From the NCBI GenBank assembly GCA_026129545.1, contig JAHCHX010000003.1, positions 1 through 64,000 on the forward strand: 64,000 nt of DNA, in the 5' to 3' direction. Positions 17,397 through 27,673 of the stretch are shown here, piece after piece. The notes below the pieces were generated by a model, which was given only the letters and a program-made list of their open reading frames with translations, ran no database searches and was not told the DNA's origin. This DNA comes from Saprospiraceae bacterium (GTDB lineage Bacteria; Bacteroidota; Bacteroidia; Chitinophagales; Saprospiraceae). The position numbers and the translations under genes are program-made. Numbering within the stretch: the stretch's first letter is position 1; each line of letters opens with the position of its first letter.

Positions 17397-18084
17397 GGAT
17401 GTCCTCGTCAATGTAGTAGCCGAAACCTACGCGCGTCTTGATGAGGCGGTCGGTGCGGGTTTTGTCAATTTTGTTTCGCAGCAGGTTGATATACACCTCG
17501 ATGGTGTTGGTGTTGGCTTCAAAGTGTCTGCCCCAGATTTCCCGGATGAATTCCTGCTTGGACACCACGTTGCCACGTCCTTTTAACAGGAGCAATAGAA
17601 TCTGATATTCGCGCGGGGTGAGGTCTAGGGGTGCACCGTCGAGCAGCACCTGTTTGGCTTCTTCAATCAGTTCGAGGTTGCGGACACGGTAACGCCGGTG
17701 CTGCTGATTGCCCTTGCCCGGCCTCGATTTTCGCTTTAACAGTGCCTTGATGCGTGCCACAAGTTCTTTGTGGTAGAAAGGCTTGCCAAGATAGTCGTCA
17801 GCACCTGCTTCGAAGCCATCCAATTTGTCTTGTAATTCGCTGAATGCCGTAAGCATCAGGATTGGTGTGTGCACGTCGTGGCTGCGAAACTCCCGTGTCA
17901 GTTGATACCCATTTTTGTGCGGCAGGTTGATATCCAGCACTATGCAGTCGTACTCAAATTGGCGCAGCATTTTTTCAGCCACTTGGCCGTCGAAGGCGAC
18001 ATCTACGGTAAAACCTTGTGCGGACAAATCTGCCTTAATGTTTTGGGAGAGCGTCGGGTCGTCTTCTATGAGTAGTATTCGCAT
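17386..18084 (-). CDS. OmpR-family response regulator
   Basis: A 232-residue regulator. The receiver domain has the acidic pair Glu7-Asp8-Asp9, the phospho-acceptor Asp51 (IVLDINLPHKNGYQL) and Lys101 (YLGKPF). The C-terminal winged helix (residues ~135-232) has LTPREYQILLLLLKG and RNKIDK...VGFGYYID. It is the first gene of the regulator-kinase pair, followed by the TolC-adaptor-pump genes on the same strand. This gene order is the familiar CusRS/CusCBA arrangement. Confidence 0.92.
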   Translation of the reverse strand: MRILLIEDDPTLSQNIKADLSAQGFTVDVAFDGQVAEKMLRQFEYDCIVLDINLPHKNGYQLTREFRSHDVHTPILMLTAFSELQDKLDGFEAGADDYLGKPFYHKELVARIKALLKRKSRPGKGNQQHRRYRVRNLELIEEAKQVLLDGAPLDLTPREYQILLLLLKGRGNVVSKQEFIREIWGRHFEANTNTIEVYINLLRNKIDKTRTDRLIKTRVGFGYYIDEDIHET

Positions 18085-18142
18085 TGCCTATGGACATTTC
18101 ATTGGATTGCTTGCCATTTGGAACGTAAGTTTTGCAAGGCAA

Positions 18143-19093
18143 TTATAGCATTTTTCTACGCTGCATCAACCAATACAGGCCGCCGGTGATGAGGCCTGCC
18201 ATCATGACGGTGGTGTAGAAGGCCCAGGGTTTGTCGGGGATGCCGTTGTCAATGTTCATGCCGAAAAAGGAGGAAATCAGGGTGGGCACCATGAGCACGA
18301 CGGTGATGACCGTGAGGCGATGGATGAAGCGGTTGAGGTTATTGGAGATGATGCTGGAATAGGCATCCATCGTGCCGTTCAAGATGTTGGTATACACGTT
18401 GGCCATGGAGAGCGCCTGCGAGTTGTCAATGATAATGTCCTCGAACAGCTCGGTCATGTCCTCGTCGCCGTTGATGTGGAGGAAATCGGTGCGTTTCACC
18501 TTCATTTTAAGCAATTCGTTGGCGTTGAGCGAGTTGACGAAATAGACGAGGCTTTTTTCAATGGCCAGCAACTGCATCAGGTCGGTGTTGCGGCTGGAGT
18601 GCATCAACTCTTTTTCGACGCGGTTTCGGCGCAGATTGAGGGCTTTGAGGCAGGAGAGAAAATGATACACGTTTTGTTCGAGCACTTGCAGCACGAAGCG
18701 TTTTTCATCGGCGGGGTTGAAGTTGCGGATATTGTTTTGCAAAAACTTGTCGAGCACGGGTGTCTCCACCGCCGAAATCGTGATGACGTGCTCTATGGTC
18801 AGCACGATGCCAATGGGGACGGTGATGAAGTACGCCTCGTTTTCTTCTTGAGCGTAGATGTTCTTGATGGGCGTATTGATGAGGATGAAGCGAACATCCT
18901 CGTCGCGCTCATATCGGGCGCGTTCGTCGAGGTCGAGCGAGTCGGTGAGGAAGGCCATGTCAATCTCGAACCGGCGAGCGAACTCCTCTAATTCGTCAGG
19001 CCCGAACGGTGGGGTAAGGTGTACCCAACAGCCGGGATCCGGCTCGGCCAATTCGACGAGCTTCCTTTTTTCGCGTGTGTAATAACGGATCAC
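18143..19093 (-). CDS. corA: CorA-family Mg2+/divalent cation channel
   Basis: A 316-residue protein with the CorA layout: a cytoplasmic alpha/beta domain (residues ~1-160), a long stalk helix (LKALNLRRNRVEKEL) and two C-terminal TM helices. The selectivity-loop signature is present as FFGMNIDNGIP at the end of TM1. TM2 is FYTTVMMAGLITGGLYWLM, followed by a basic tail. The start appears to be GTG (19091-19093), as no in-frame ATG lies upstream. It imports Mg2+ or other divalent cations as a pentamer. It lies just upstream of the metal efflux regulator, but 58 bp apart and without other sign of coupling. Confidence 0.9.
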   Translation of the reverse strand: MIRYYTREKRKLVELAEPDPGCWVHLTPPFGPDELEEFARRFEIDMAFLTDSLDLDERARYERDEDVRFILINTPIKNIYAQEENEAYFITVPIGIVLTIEHVITISAVETPVLDKFLQNNIRNFNPADEKRFVLQVLEQNVYHFLSCLKALNLRRNRVEKELMHSSRNTDLMQLLAIEKSLVYFVNSLNANELLKMKVKRTDFLHINGDEDMTELFEDIIIDNSQALSMANVYTNILNGTMDAYSSIISNNLNRFIHRLTVITVVLMVPTLISSFFGMNIDNGIPDKPWAFYTTVMMAGLITGGLYWLMQRRKML

Positions 19094-19837
19094 TGTCCAT
19101 TGAGTATGAGAAAGTTGTTAGTTGTTCCCCGAATGGTCGGGGCGAGCTGTGGGTCGTTGGCTGGGCTGTCTCGGGGTCATTGAATATTGGACATGGGTCT
19201 TTTCCAAATGCTAATTTTTGAATTTGAAATTTAAAATGTTCAATGAACAATGTTCAATTTTCAATGACCAAGTGACCTACGAGCCTCCAACACTGGGCGA
19301 TGCTATTGCAAAAAACCACCGCTTGCTGACCATTTTTCAGCGGGCAAACTTACGTCACCTGTCTTTGGCAAACAAATACCGAATTAACTTTTGCAGAAAA
19401 CGATATTCGGGCGGTAGAATTATGTTTTGTCGTCGCTTAAAAAAAGCCATGTTTTCGGAACATTGTTTTGTTTTTTGTTTTTGGGGCGAGATATGCTTCT
19501 TGCCCTTTTACTTTTCGGCAGATTTTGATAAAAATCATGGGCTGCGCTGGAAAATTCTTTTTTATCATTGCGTGATTTTTTGAAGCGCCGTGAGTGCCCA
19601 ACAAAACCATGAACACGATTGCTAATCCTCCCCCGCATACTCGTGACAAAGTAGCCCACTCGTTTGTGTTGGGCGACCCATTTTTCCGGTTCGAGCCTAC
19701 GAATGTGCCAATTCAACCAACTCTGTGACATTTCAAACAGCGGATGATGCAGCGAGAAGCATCTCCGCCGTGTCTTGTCCGTCAGGACAAATCGAAGTCC
19801 AAACCATACACACTAACTAATCAAACCCTTGTTGTCT
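19094..19837. other. 744-bp divergent intergenic region
   Basis: It lies between corA (minus) and the giant adhesin (plus) and must hold both promoters. No convincing gene was seen; a 103-residue minus-strand frame (19420-19731) lacks any family features. Around 19178-19268 there is an imperfect inverted repeat (GGTCATTGAATATTG and its partner CAATTTTCAATGACC). The stretch is AT-rich compared with the genes. Confidence 0.5.
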
Positions 19838-22800
19838 ATGCGTGTATTTACACCCCGTCATTTTTTCCCCTTTCTCATCCTGCTTCTGGTGTTTTCGACC
19901 CCCGCAGTGTTGCGAGGTCAGGCCGACAATACTGCTGCCACCGTGCTTGACGGGCACTTGCAACGCCATGTCATCACGGCGTATTCGACCAATCAGGTAT
20001 TGACTTTTGAAAATCTAATTGTGGGCGAGACTTTCTCGCTTATTGTGCCAGAAGACCCCGCACTTAATGGCTGCTTGCCTGAAGTTGTGGCAACAGATGC
20101 CAACACGAAAATCCTTGAATACGACGCGGCGGTTCGCCAGTTGAAGTTTGTGGTGACTGCCTCGACCATGTCGTTTCAGCTCAACTATCCCTGCTCTTGG
20201 GAGGCTGACAATCCGCCCCGGCATTATGTTTCCATGGTTTGCAACACTTGCCTGAAGAAGAGTTTTGCGGAATACATGAAGTCGCTGGCGGTGCTTGAGG
20301 TATCGCCCGGCGGCTCTGCCGAAGACCTCATCAGAGACGTGCTTATCGGTGGCAACTGTTTTGATGTGACCAATGTGACGTTTCAAGGCAATGGCTCTCA
20401 AATTGGCACTTTTACAAATGGCACTACCAATATCGGTTTTGACTACGGGATGATTATGGCTACGGGCAACTGTGCCGTCGCGGTTGGCCCCAACAATGCC
20501 GACAACGCCAGTGCTGGCTTTGGAAACGCGACACCCGACGCCGACTTGTCGCAACTTTCGGGTAGCGGCAGTTTGTACGACTTAGCCAATATCGAATTTG
20601 ATTTTACGCCTACCAAAACCCCGCTGACGTTTGAATACGTTTTTGGCTCTGAGGAATACTGCGAATACGTGGGTTCGCAATTCAATGACGCTTTTGGCTT
20701 TTTCATTTCGGGGCCGGGCATCACGGGGCCTTTTGGCGGCGCGGCCAATATCGCGGCTTTGGGGCCGGGCAACTATGTCGCTATCAACAACGTGAACCAC
20801 ATTTCCAACGCGGGGCTTTATGTGAACAACCAACCGGCCTCCAGCGGCAACCTTTGCGGGCAACAACCCGCAAACGGCCCCGCAGTCAATGAGGTGCAGT
20901 TCGATGGCTTCACGAAAAGACTCACGGCAGTCGCACCGGTGATTCCCTGCTCGACGTATCACATCAAACTGAAAATCGCGGATGTGGGCGACGGCATTTT
21001 CGATTCGGGCGTGTTCTTGAGAGCAGGTTCTTTCTCCGGCTCGGGTGCGGCCTCGGTGGAATGGCTTGTGAACGACCAACCAGACGTGACCGACGTGTAT
21101 GAAGGTTGTGGCACTGTGAAGCTTGTGTTCAAGCGAGTGGGCGGCAACGTCAACTCGAACTATACCGTGTCGTACACCATCAGTGGCACGGCCACTCCCG
21201 GTGCCGACTATTCGCCTATCCCGGCGGTGGTCGTGATTCCTGCCGGTCAAACTCAAGTGGTTATCAACGTGAATATCGTGAACGACTTGATTGCGGAAGG
21301 TGCCGAGACCATCGTCATCCGCCTCACCAACCCCTGTTCTTGCTTGGAGCCTGAAGTCACGCTCACGATACACGACCTCTTGCCGCTGTCTGCCGTGGCC
21401 GACACGGTGGTTATTTGTGGCTCGGGCGTCGGCACGGTCACCGTCACTCCTACAGATGGTGTGCCCCCCTACTCTTATTCATGGCAAGGTGGCGGCAACA
21501 CAGACACCAAATCCCAATTTGTGGCGGTTTCCACAAACATCCGCGTGACAGTGACAGACAACTGCGGCAAAACATTTGTCGCCACCGCTCGCATCAACGT
21601 GAAAGCCCCGCCCGTGGCGCAGCTTCTGCCTCCCGCGCCACAAATATGTCCGGGTCAATCAGCTCTTATCAGGGTCAACTTTGTGGGAACCGGGCCATTC
21701 ACGCTCAATTATACCCAAAGCGGCAACCTACAGCCACCCATAGAAGGCATCACAGAAAATCCGTTCTTCTTGGAGGTGAACGAACCCGGACTTTACCAAA
21801 TAGCCAACGTCATAGATTCAGATGGGTGCGTGGGAAATGGACAGGGAGCCTTGTTAGTGACACAATCGTCGCTGACGCTAAATGGTACCGTGACCAACCC
21901 CACTTGCAATAATTCCAGTAACGGCGCCATCCAAACCTCTGTGACTGGTGGGCAAGGCCCATACACATACACTTGGCAAGGCCCGCAGAACTTGCCGAAT
22001 TTGCCTTTCCAAAATAATTTGCAGGGAGGCACCTATTTAGTAACCGTCACCGACGGCTTTGGCTGCACCAGCCAACAACAGTTCAACGTGGTAGCCCCAC
22101 CAGCCATTGACCCCGTCGTCGCCAATGTGCAAGGAGCCACTTGCGCCAACCCGACGGGGGGCAGCATTGACCTTACGGTTACTGGCGGTTCTCCCAACTA
22201 CACCTATAATTGGACAGGCGGCCAAACAGTGCAGGACCCGCAAAATCTTGCCCCCGGCAACTATACCGTCACCGTCACAGACTCAAAGGGTTGCACAAAA
22301 ACCACTACGGCCACCGTGCCGGGCAATTTTACCCCACCAGATGTGGTGGCAGCGGCTCCAGACCCACTTACATGCGTCGTGACCTCCGTCAGCCTTAATG
22401 GCAACGGCTCCAGTAGTGGGCCGAATTTCACTTACAACTGGACGGCTTCGGGAGGCGGCAACATCGTCAGCGGCGGCAACACGCTCACCCCGGTGGTCAA
22501 TCAGCCCGGCACTTACACCTTGGTGGTCACCAACACAGCCAACGGTTGCACGGCATCTCAGTCCACGCAAGTCGTGGGCGACAACGTGCTGCCCACCGCA
22601 AATGGGGGGCCTGACCAAACCCTAACCTGTGTGTTGACCAATGCCACCCTCGACGGCAGCGGTTCCAGCGGAGGTGCCAATTTCACCTATCAATGGACGG
22701 CTACCAACGGCGGCACTATCGTCAGCGGCGGCAACACCCTCAATCCCTTGGTCTCCTCTACGGGTACCTATACCTTGCTCGTCACCAATACGGCAAATGG

Positions 22801-25800
22801 ATGCACGAAGACGGATGTGGTGCTGGTGAACAGCAACACCACGCCGCCAGTCGCGGTCATTGGAGCTCCTGCCTTGTTGACTTGCACCAACACGACCGTG
22901 ACGCTCAATGGCAGTGGCTCCACGCCTGCCGGAAGTCTTGGCTTCTCTTGGTCAACCGCCAATGGCAACATCCAATCGGGGCAAGCCTCCGCCAATGCGG
23001 TCGTGTCCGAACCCGGCAATTATACCCTTGTCGTGACCAATACCGTAAATGGATGCACTAATAGCACCACCGCGACGGTGGCTCAGGACAATTCCGTGCC
23101 AGTAGCCGAGGCAGATGTCAACGGCCTGCTGAATTGTAACACGACACAGCTAACCATCAGCGGCGCTGGCAGCAGCAGCGGTTCAAATTTCACCTACACT
23201 TGGTCTTCCACACCCGGCGGCTCGTTTGTATCAGGGCAAAACACTTTGAATCCTGTCGTCAACGCTCCAGCCACCTATACTTTGCTGGTGACCAACACCA
23301 CCAACCAATGCACAGCAACGGCATCGGTCTTAATCACACAAGACATCGCGGCTCCCGCGGCCAACGCGGGAACGCCTGCCACGCTGACCTGCGTGGTCAC
23401 CTCACACACGTTGGGCGATCTGAACGCACCTGTTGGGCCCAATTTGAGCTATGTGTGGACTACGACAGGCGGCAATATCGTCAGCGGCGGCAACACGCCC
23501 ACACCCACAGTGAACCAACCCGGCACCTACAACTTGGTCGTCACGAACGCCACCAACGGATGTTCAAGCACTGCCTCCATTGCGATTCCGCAAAACATCA
23601 CCAACCCGACAGCCACCGTGGCACCGGGAGGCGAATTGAATTGCACCTCACCTGTGGTACAACTCAACGGCACAGGCAGTAGCACGGGGCCAAACTTTAC
23701 TTATGAATGGACCTCTTCCACCGGAGGTGGCATCGGCGCGGGCGGCAACACCTTGAATCCGACCGTGACCGCAGCTGGCACCTATACACTTACCGTCACC
23801 AACAATGTCAATGGTTGTACCTCCACAGCATCCGCGACGGTGACCAGCAATGCCAACCTGCCAACCGCCATCGCCACGCCTTCGGGCATACTGACTTGTG
23901 CGGTGCCGCAGGTTACGCTCAATGCCAACGGCTCTTCGTCGGGACCCGGCTACTCTTATCAGTGGGGCACCATCAACGGGCAAATCGTCAGCGGTCAAGG
24001 CACCTTGCTCCTCACCGTTGGCCAGCCCGGTCAGTACACTTTGTTGGTGACAAATACTGCCAACAACTGCACCGCTACCTTCTCCATTCAAGTGGAGGCC
24101 GACAAAGTAGCCCCCACAGCCAGCGCAGGCACGAGCCAAACGCTGCTTTGTACCCAACCTTCCATGACACTGGATGGCAGTGGCTCCAGCACTGGCCCAC
24201 AATTCAGCTATCAGTGGACGGCTTTGTCGGGCGGCAATTTCACCAGCCCCACCAACATTCTGAACCCAACAGTGAACGCTCCCGGCACCTATCAGATATT
24301 GGTCACCAATACACAAAACGGCTGCACATCCACCGCCCAAGTCAATATCTTGCAAGATGCCGATGAACCCATCGTGCAAATCGCCACGCCGAACATCCTG
24401 AACTGCGTGACCGGGCAAGTCACGCTGAATGGCAACGGCTCCACCACCGGCGCAAACATTTCGTACGCATGGACGGGGCCGGGCATCGTGTCTGGCAACA
24501 CTACCCTCAACCCCGTGGTCAACCAGCCGGGCAGCTACAACTTGGTCATTACCAACTCTGCCAATGGCTGCACCTCCGACATGGCTGTCACCGTCAATCA
24601 GGACATCACCCCCCCGCCCGCCGATGCAGGGCCTGACAAAGTGCTCAACTGTTTCAACCCACAACTGCAACTTGGCGGCACGGCCAACCCATCTGGCTCT
24701 AATTACACATTCTCTTGGACGGGTGCCGGCATCCTGTCGGGTGGCACCACCGGAAGCCCGGTCGTTAATCAAGGCGGCACATACAGCCTTCTCGTCACCA
24801 ACACGACCAACGGCTGCACGACCACTGATGAAGTACTTGTCACCATGGATTTTGCACAGCCCAATGCCAACGCAGGCAACACCTTCCAACTGACGTGTGT
24901 GGCAAATACCTACACACTGGATGCCACTGCCAGCACAGGGCCAGAATTCACCTATCAATGGACAACCAACACCGGTAATTTCATCACGCCGACCAACATT
25001 CTCAACCCTACGGTAGATGGCGCGGGCAACTATTTCCTGTTGGTGACCAATACCATCAATGGCTGTACCGCCACCTCGACCGTGCTCATCACACAAGCCG
25101 CTGACGTGCCTATCGCCATTGCCAACAACGCGCCCCAACTCACTTGCGCCGTCACCAGCATCACGCTGAGTGGGGCGGGCAGCAGCGCAGGGCCAGAGTT
25201 TTCTTATCTCTGGACCGCCACAGGTGGAGGCAACATCACAGGTGGCAACGGCACGCTCAATCCCACCATTGACGCGCCGGGCACCTATGTGTTGGCCGTG
25301 ACGAACACCACCAACAATTGCACAGCAAGCTCCAGCGTGCTTGTTACCCAAAATATCAACCCACCAGTAATGGATGCTGGGCCGTCGCCCACGCTGACTT
25401 GCACCGTGTTGTCAGTCAATCTTGCAGGCACGGTGAGTTCCAACGGCAACTTCACTTACAGCTGGTCTGCCTCGAATGGCGGCAATATCACGAGCGGAGC
25501 AAATACCCTTGCGCCGACCGTGAACGCCACCGGCACCTACTCGCTCGTCGTGACCAACACCCTCAATGGCTGCACCAGCACCGATGCTACCAGCGTGTCT
25601 GCCGACCAAGAGCAGCCCAATGTGTTCATTGCACAGCCCAGCACCCTGACTTGTGCGGTGCAGCAAACTACCTTGGATGCCACTGCCTCCAGCACGGGCG
25701 CTGAATTCACATATCAATGGAGCACGACAGGTGGCAACTTTGTCAACCAAACCAACCCGCTCCAGCCAGTGGTGAACCAGCCCGGCAATTACACCCTGCT

Positions 25801-27424
25801 GATTACCGACACTTCCAACGGCTGTACCCAAACCTACTCGACCGAGGTGGCGCAAAATGTGCAAAACCCAACCGCCCATGCAGGTACGGATGGCTTGTTG
25901 ACCTGCGCCGTCACATCATTGCAACTCAACGGCACAGGCTCCAGCCAAAACGGAAATTATTTCTATCAATGGACCACCACCAACGGGCAAATTCTCGTCG
26001 GCGCAAATGGCCTTAACCCGACCATTGTGGCAGGTGGCACCTACGTCCTTGTCGTTGTGAATGAGGACAACGGTTGCTCCGCTTCCGATGAAGTGCTCGT
26101 CAACGTGAACACCACGCCACCCGTGGCAGCCATCGCCACGCCATCGCTCATCACTTGTGTGCAACCACAAGTCACCCTCAATGGCAGTGGCTCGCAGGGC
26201 GGCTCCAACATCAGCTATATCTGGACCACCCTCAACGGCAACATCGTAGGCGGAGAAACAACAAATTCGGCCACCGTGAGTGCCTCCGGTACCTATACAC
26301 TGACTGTTTTGAACAATGTGACGGGCTGTACCAATACTGCCACCGTGACGGTGAACGACAACATCGTGCTGCCCATAGCGGAAGCAGGGCCACCATTCAC
26401 CCTGACTTGCACAGTGGAGCAAGTGACCTTGCAAGGCTCAGGCTCGACAGGCTCCATTTATTCCTACACTTGGAGCACACAAGGGGGGCAATTCGTCTCC
26501 GGCAACAGTAGCCTGACACCAGTGGTCAACCAAGCAGGCGTTTATACCCTTACCGTTGCCAACACAACGACTGGCTGTACGCAAACCGACCAAGTACAAG
26601 TGTTTTTGGAAACCAATATGCCGACGGATTTCATTTTCGACTTGAAAAATCCGAGCTGCAAGGATAATGACGGCATCATCACCTTCGGACAGGTGGCAGG
26701 CGGCGTTGGCCCCTTCACCTACTCCATCAACAACGGCCAGTCCTTCTTCGCGCAAACCGATTTCCAAAAAATCACGCCGGGCACCTACGACCTTTGGATA
26801 CAGGATGCCAATGGCTGCGAATTTCACAAGACGCTCAACGTGCCAAAAGCACCCGACCCAGCCGTCTCGCTCGCGCCCGATTTCAAAATCGCGCTGGGAG
26901 AGTCGCTGAAAATCGAAGCCACCTTGCCAGCTGGCTATCCACTTGCACTCATTGACACCGTTATCTGGACACCCATAGACGGCTTGACGTTCGACGGCAA
27001 CAGCATTCTGAACCTGTTAAGCCCAACCGCACAACCCTTCAAGCCCACCCAATACACCGTCACCATCATCAGCATTGACGGTTGCGAAGCCAGCGACCGC
27101 ACGGTCGTTCGGGTGGACAATCAGCCGCACATCTACATTCCAAACGTGTTTTCACCGTGGAAAGAAGATGGCGACAACGACGTGGTTTACATTTTTGCAA
27201 AAGGCGACCAAGTGGTGCAGGTCAAGACCTTCCAAATATTCGACCGTTGGGGGGCCATGGTGTTCCAAAAGCAAAACTTCTTGCCCAACGACCCAGCCTA
27301 TGGGTGGAATGGTCGTTATCGCGGCAAGCTGATGACACCCGCCGTGTTTGCCTACTATGCCGAAATCGAATTGATTGATGGCCGCGTATTGCTCTACAAA
27401 GGCGATGTCACTTTGTTGAGGTAG
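19838..27424 (+). CDS. Giant T9SS type B adhesin-like protein with 17 tandem repeats
   Basis: A 2528-residue protein starting at ATG 19838 (TTG 9 bp earlier is in frame). A signal peptide ends near VLRGQ. Residues ~150-400 form a choice-of-anchor L domain (IGTFTNGTTNIGFDYGMIM, FEYVFGSEEYCEYV). A Calx-beta-like domain follows (residues ~410-510; VSYTISGTATPGADYSPI). Two SprB-like units are at ~670-833. Residues 834-2261 are 17 tandem repeats of about 84 residues. The end is a type B sorting domain (IYIPNVFSPW, IFDRWGAMVFQ, GWNGRYRG, YKGDVTLLR). Proteins of this design are exported by the type IX system and act at the surface in adhesion or gliding; the exact ligand is unknown. Confidence 0.93.
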   Translation: MRVFTPRHFFPFLILLLVFSTPAVLRGQADNTAATVLDGHLQRHVITAYSTNQVLTFENLIVGETFSLIVPEDPALNGCLPEVVATDANTKILEYDAAVRQLKFVVTASTMSFQLNYPCSWEADNPPRHYVSMVCNTCLKKSFAEYMKSLAVLEVSPGGSAEDLIRDVLIGGNCFDVTNVTFQGNGSQIGTFTNGTTNIGFDYGMIMATGNCAVAVGPNNADNASAGFGNATPDADLSQLSGSGSLYDLANIEFDFTPTKTPLTFEYVFGSEEYCEYVGSQFNDAFGFFISGPGITGPFGGAANIAALGPGNYVAINNVNHISNAGLYVNNQPASSGNLCGQQPANGPAVNEVQFDGFTKRLTAVAPVIPCSTYHIKLKIADVGDGIFDSGVFLRAGSFSGSGAASVEWLVNDQPDVTDVYEGCGTVKLVFKRVGGNVNSNYTVSYTISGTATPGADYSPIPAVVVIPAGQTQVVINVNIVNDLIAEGAETIVIRLTNPCSCLEPEVTLTIHDLLPLSAVADTVVICGSGVGTVTVTPTDGVPPYSYSWQGGGNTDTKSQFVAVSTNIRVTVTDNCGKTFVATARINVKAPPVAQLLPPAPQICPGQSALIRVNFVGTGPFTLNYTQSGNLQPPIEGITENPFFLEVNEPGLYQIANVIDSDGCVGNGQGALLVTQSSLTLNGTVTNPTCNNSSNGAIQTSVTGGQGPYTYTWQGPQNLPNLPFQNNLQGGTYLVTVTDGFGCTSQQQFNVVAPPAIDPVVANVQGATCANPTGGSIDLTVTGGSPNYTYNWTGGQTVQDPQNLAPGNYTVTVTDSKGCTKTTTATVPGNFTPPDVVAAAPDPLTCVVTSVSLNGNGSSSGPNFTYNWTASGGGNIVSGGNTLTPVVNQPGTYTLVVTNTANGCTASQSTQVVGDNVLPTANGGPDQTLTCVLTNATLDGSGSSGGANFTYQWTATNGGTIVSGGNTLNPLVSSTGTYTLLVTNTANGCTKTDVVLVNSNTTPPVAVIGAPALLTCTNTTVTLNGSGSTPAGSLGFSWSTANGNIQSGQASANAVVSEPGNYTLVVTNTVNGCTNSTTATVAQDNSVPVAEADVNGLLNCNTTQLTISGAGSSSGSNFTYTWSSTPGGSFVSGQNTLNPVVNAPATYTLLVTNTTNQCTATASVLITQDIAAPAANAGTPATLTCVVTSHTLGDLNAPVGPNLSYVWTTTGGNIVSGGNTPTPTVNQPGTYNLVVTNATNGCSSTASIAIPQNITNPTATVAPGGELNCTSPVVQLNGTGSSTGPNFTYEWTSSTGGGIGAGGNTLNPTVTAAGTYTLTVTNNVNGCTSTASATVTSNANLPTAIATPSGILTCAVPQVTLNANGSSSGPGYSYQWGTINGQIVSGQGTLLLTVGQPGQYTLLVTNTANNCTATFSIQVEADKVAPTASAGTSQTLLCTQPSMTLDGSGSSTGPQFSYQWTALSGGNFTSPTNILNPTVNAPGTYQILVTNTQNGCTSTAQVNILQDADEPIVQIATPNILNCVTGQVTLNGNGSTTGANISYAWTGPGIVSGNTTLNPVVNQPGSYNLVITNSANGCTSDMAVTVNQDITPPPADAGPDKVLNCFNPQLQLGGTANPSGSNYTFSWTGAGILSGGTTGSPVVNQGGTYSLLVTNTTNGCTTTDEVLVTMDFAQPNANAGNTFQLTCVANTYTLDATASTGPEFTYQWTTNTGNFITPTNILNPTVDGAGNYFLLVTNTINGCTATSTVLITQAADVPIAIANNAPQLTCAVTSITLSGAGSSAGPEFSYLWTATGGGNITGGNGTLNPTIDAPGTYVLAVTNTTNNCTASSSVLVTQNINPPVMDAGPSPTLTCTVLSVNLAGTVSSNGNFTYSWSASNGGNITSGANTLAPTVNATGTYSLVVTNTLNGCTSTDATSVSADQEQPNVFIAQPSTLTCAVQQTTLDATASSTGAEFTYQWSTTGGNFVNQTNPLQPVVNQPGNYTLLITDTSNGCTQTYSTEVAQNVQNPTAHAGTDGLLTCAVTSLQLNGTGSSQNGNYFYQWTTTNGQILVGANGLNPTIVAGGTYVLVVVNEDNGCSASDEVLVNVNTTPPVAAIATPSLITCVQPQVTLNGSGSQGGSNISYIWTTLNGNIVGGETTNSATVSASGTYTLTVLNNVTGCTNTATVTVNDNIVLPIAEAGPPFTLTCTVEQVTLQGSGSTGSIYSYTWSTQGGQFVSGNSSLTPVVNQAGVYTLTVANTTTGCTQTDQVQVFLETNMPTDFIFDLKNPSCKDNDGIITFGQVAGGVGPFTYSINNGQSFFAQTDFQKITPGTYDLWIQDANGCEFHKTLNVPKAPDPAVSLAPDFKIALGESLKIEATLPAGYPLALIDTVIWTPIDGLTFDGNSILNLLSPTAQPFKPTQYTVTIISIDGCEASDRTVVRVDNQPHIYIPNVFSPWKEDGDNDVVYIFAKGDQVVQVKTFQIFDRWGAMVFQKQNFLPNDPAYGWNGRYRGKLMTPAVFAYYAEIELIDGRVLLYKGDVTLLR
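22337..26620 (+). repeat. 17 tandem coding repeats of ~252 bp (84 residues)
   Basis: Each unit starts with Pro and carries LTC near residue 12, a G(S)GSS block, an (F/Y)xYxW strand, a TLxPxV strand, GTYTLxVTNT, and NGCT. Two cysteines per unit (in LTC and NGCT) suggest one disulfide per Ig/PKD-like domain. 4284 bp divided by 17 gives exactly 252 bp on average. The units have clearly diverged in DNA, so the array is old rather than recently amplified. Confidence 0.9.
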
Positions 27425-27435
27425 TATATTGAGTT

Positions 27436-27494
27436 GGATTGAAACAACAGGAGCCATCCCGAATGTTCGGTGATGGCTCCTGTTGTTTCAATCC
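27436..27494. terminator. Long perfect hairpin after the giant gene
   Basis: The arms are 23 bp each (27436-27458 and 27472-27494, starting GGATTGAAACAACAGG) and match perfectly. The 13-base loop can itself pair as CCGAA/TTCGG. It begins 12 bp after the stop codon. No T-run follows, so it may act as a stabilising or bidirectional 3' element rather than a simple terminator. Confidence 0.65.
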
Positions 27495-27608
27495 GAGTTC
27501 GGCATTTGTGAATCTTGTTCGGTGGGAGGCCAAATTTTACCCTAAAAAAACACCCTGCCCCGAAACGCGAAGCAGGGTTTTTCCCCAAAATCATCTTCCT
27601 TCGTTCAT

Positions 27609-27667
27609 TAGACTTGTCGCGGTGGAGAGCTTTGGCGAAGGGAAAGCCCTCCACCGCGACAAGTCTA
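27609..27667. repeat. Palindromic repeat, intact copy
   Basis: 19-bp perfect arms TAGACTTGTCGCGGTGGAG and their inverse complement enclose a 21-base loop (AGCTTTGGCGAAGGGAAAGCC). It starts 6 bp after the aldolase stop codon. A variant with the same arms and loop is at 28632-28795, split by an insertion. Confidence 0.8.
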
Positions 27668-27673
27668 TTAACG

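Noticed and set aside
19420..19731. 103-residue minus-strand frame between corA and the adhesin
   Set aside because: Composition is unlike the real genes and no start signal or family was found.
23648..25351. 567-residue minus-strand frame within the giant adhesin
   Set aside because: It is the antisense of the coding repeats; the sense frame has a signal peptide, known domains and a sorting domain.
22337..26620. Regular repeats as a CRISPR array or minisatellite
   Set aside because: Units are 252 bp, in frame, diverged in DNA but conserved in protein; there are no short identical repeats with spacers.
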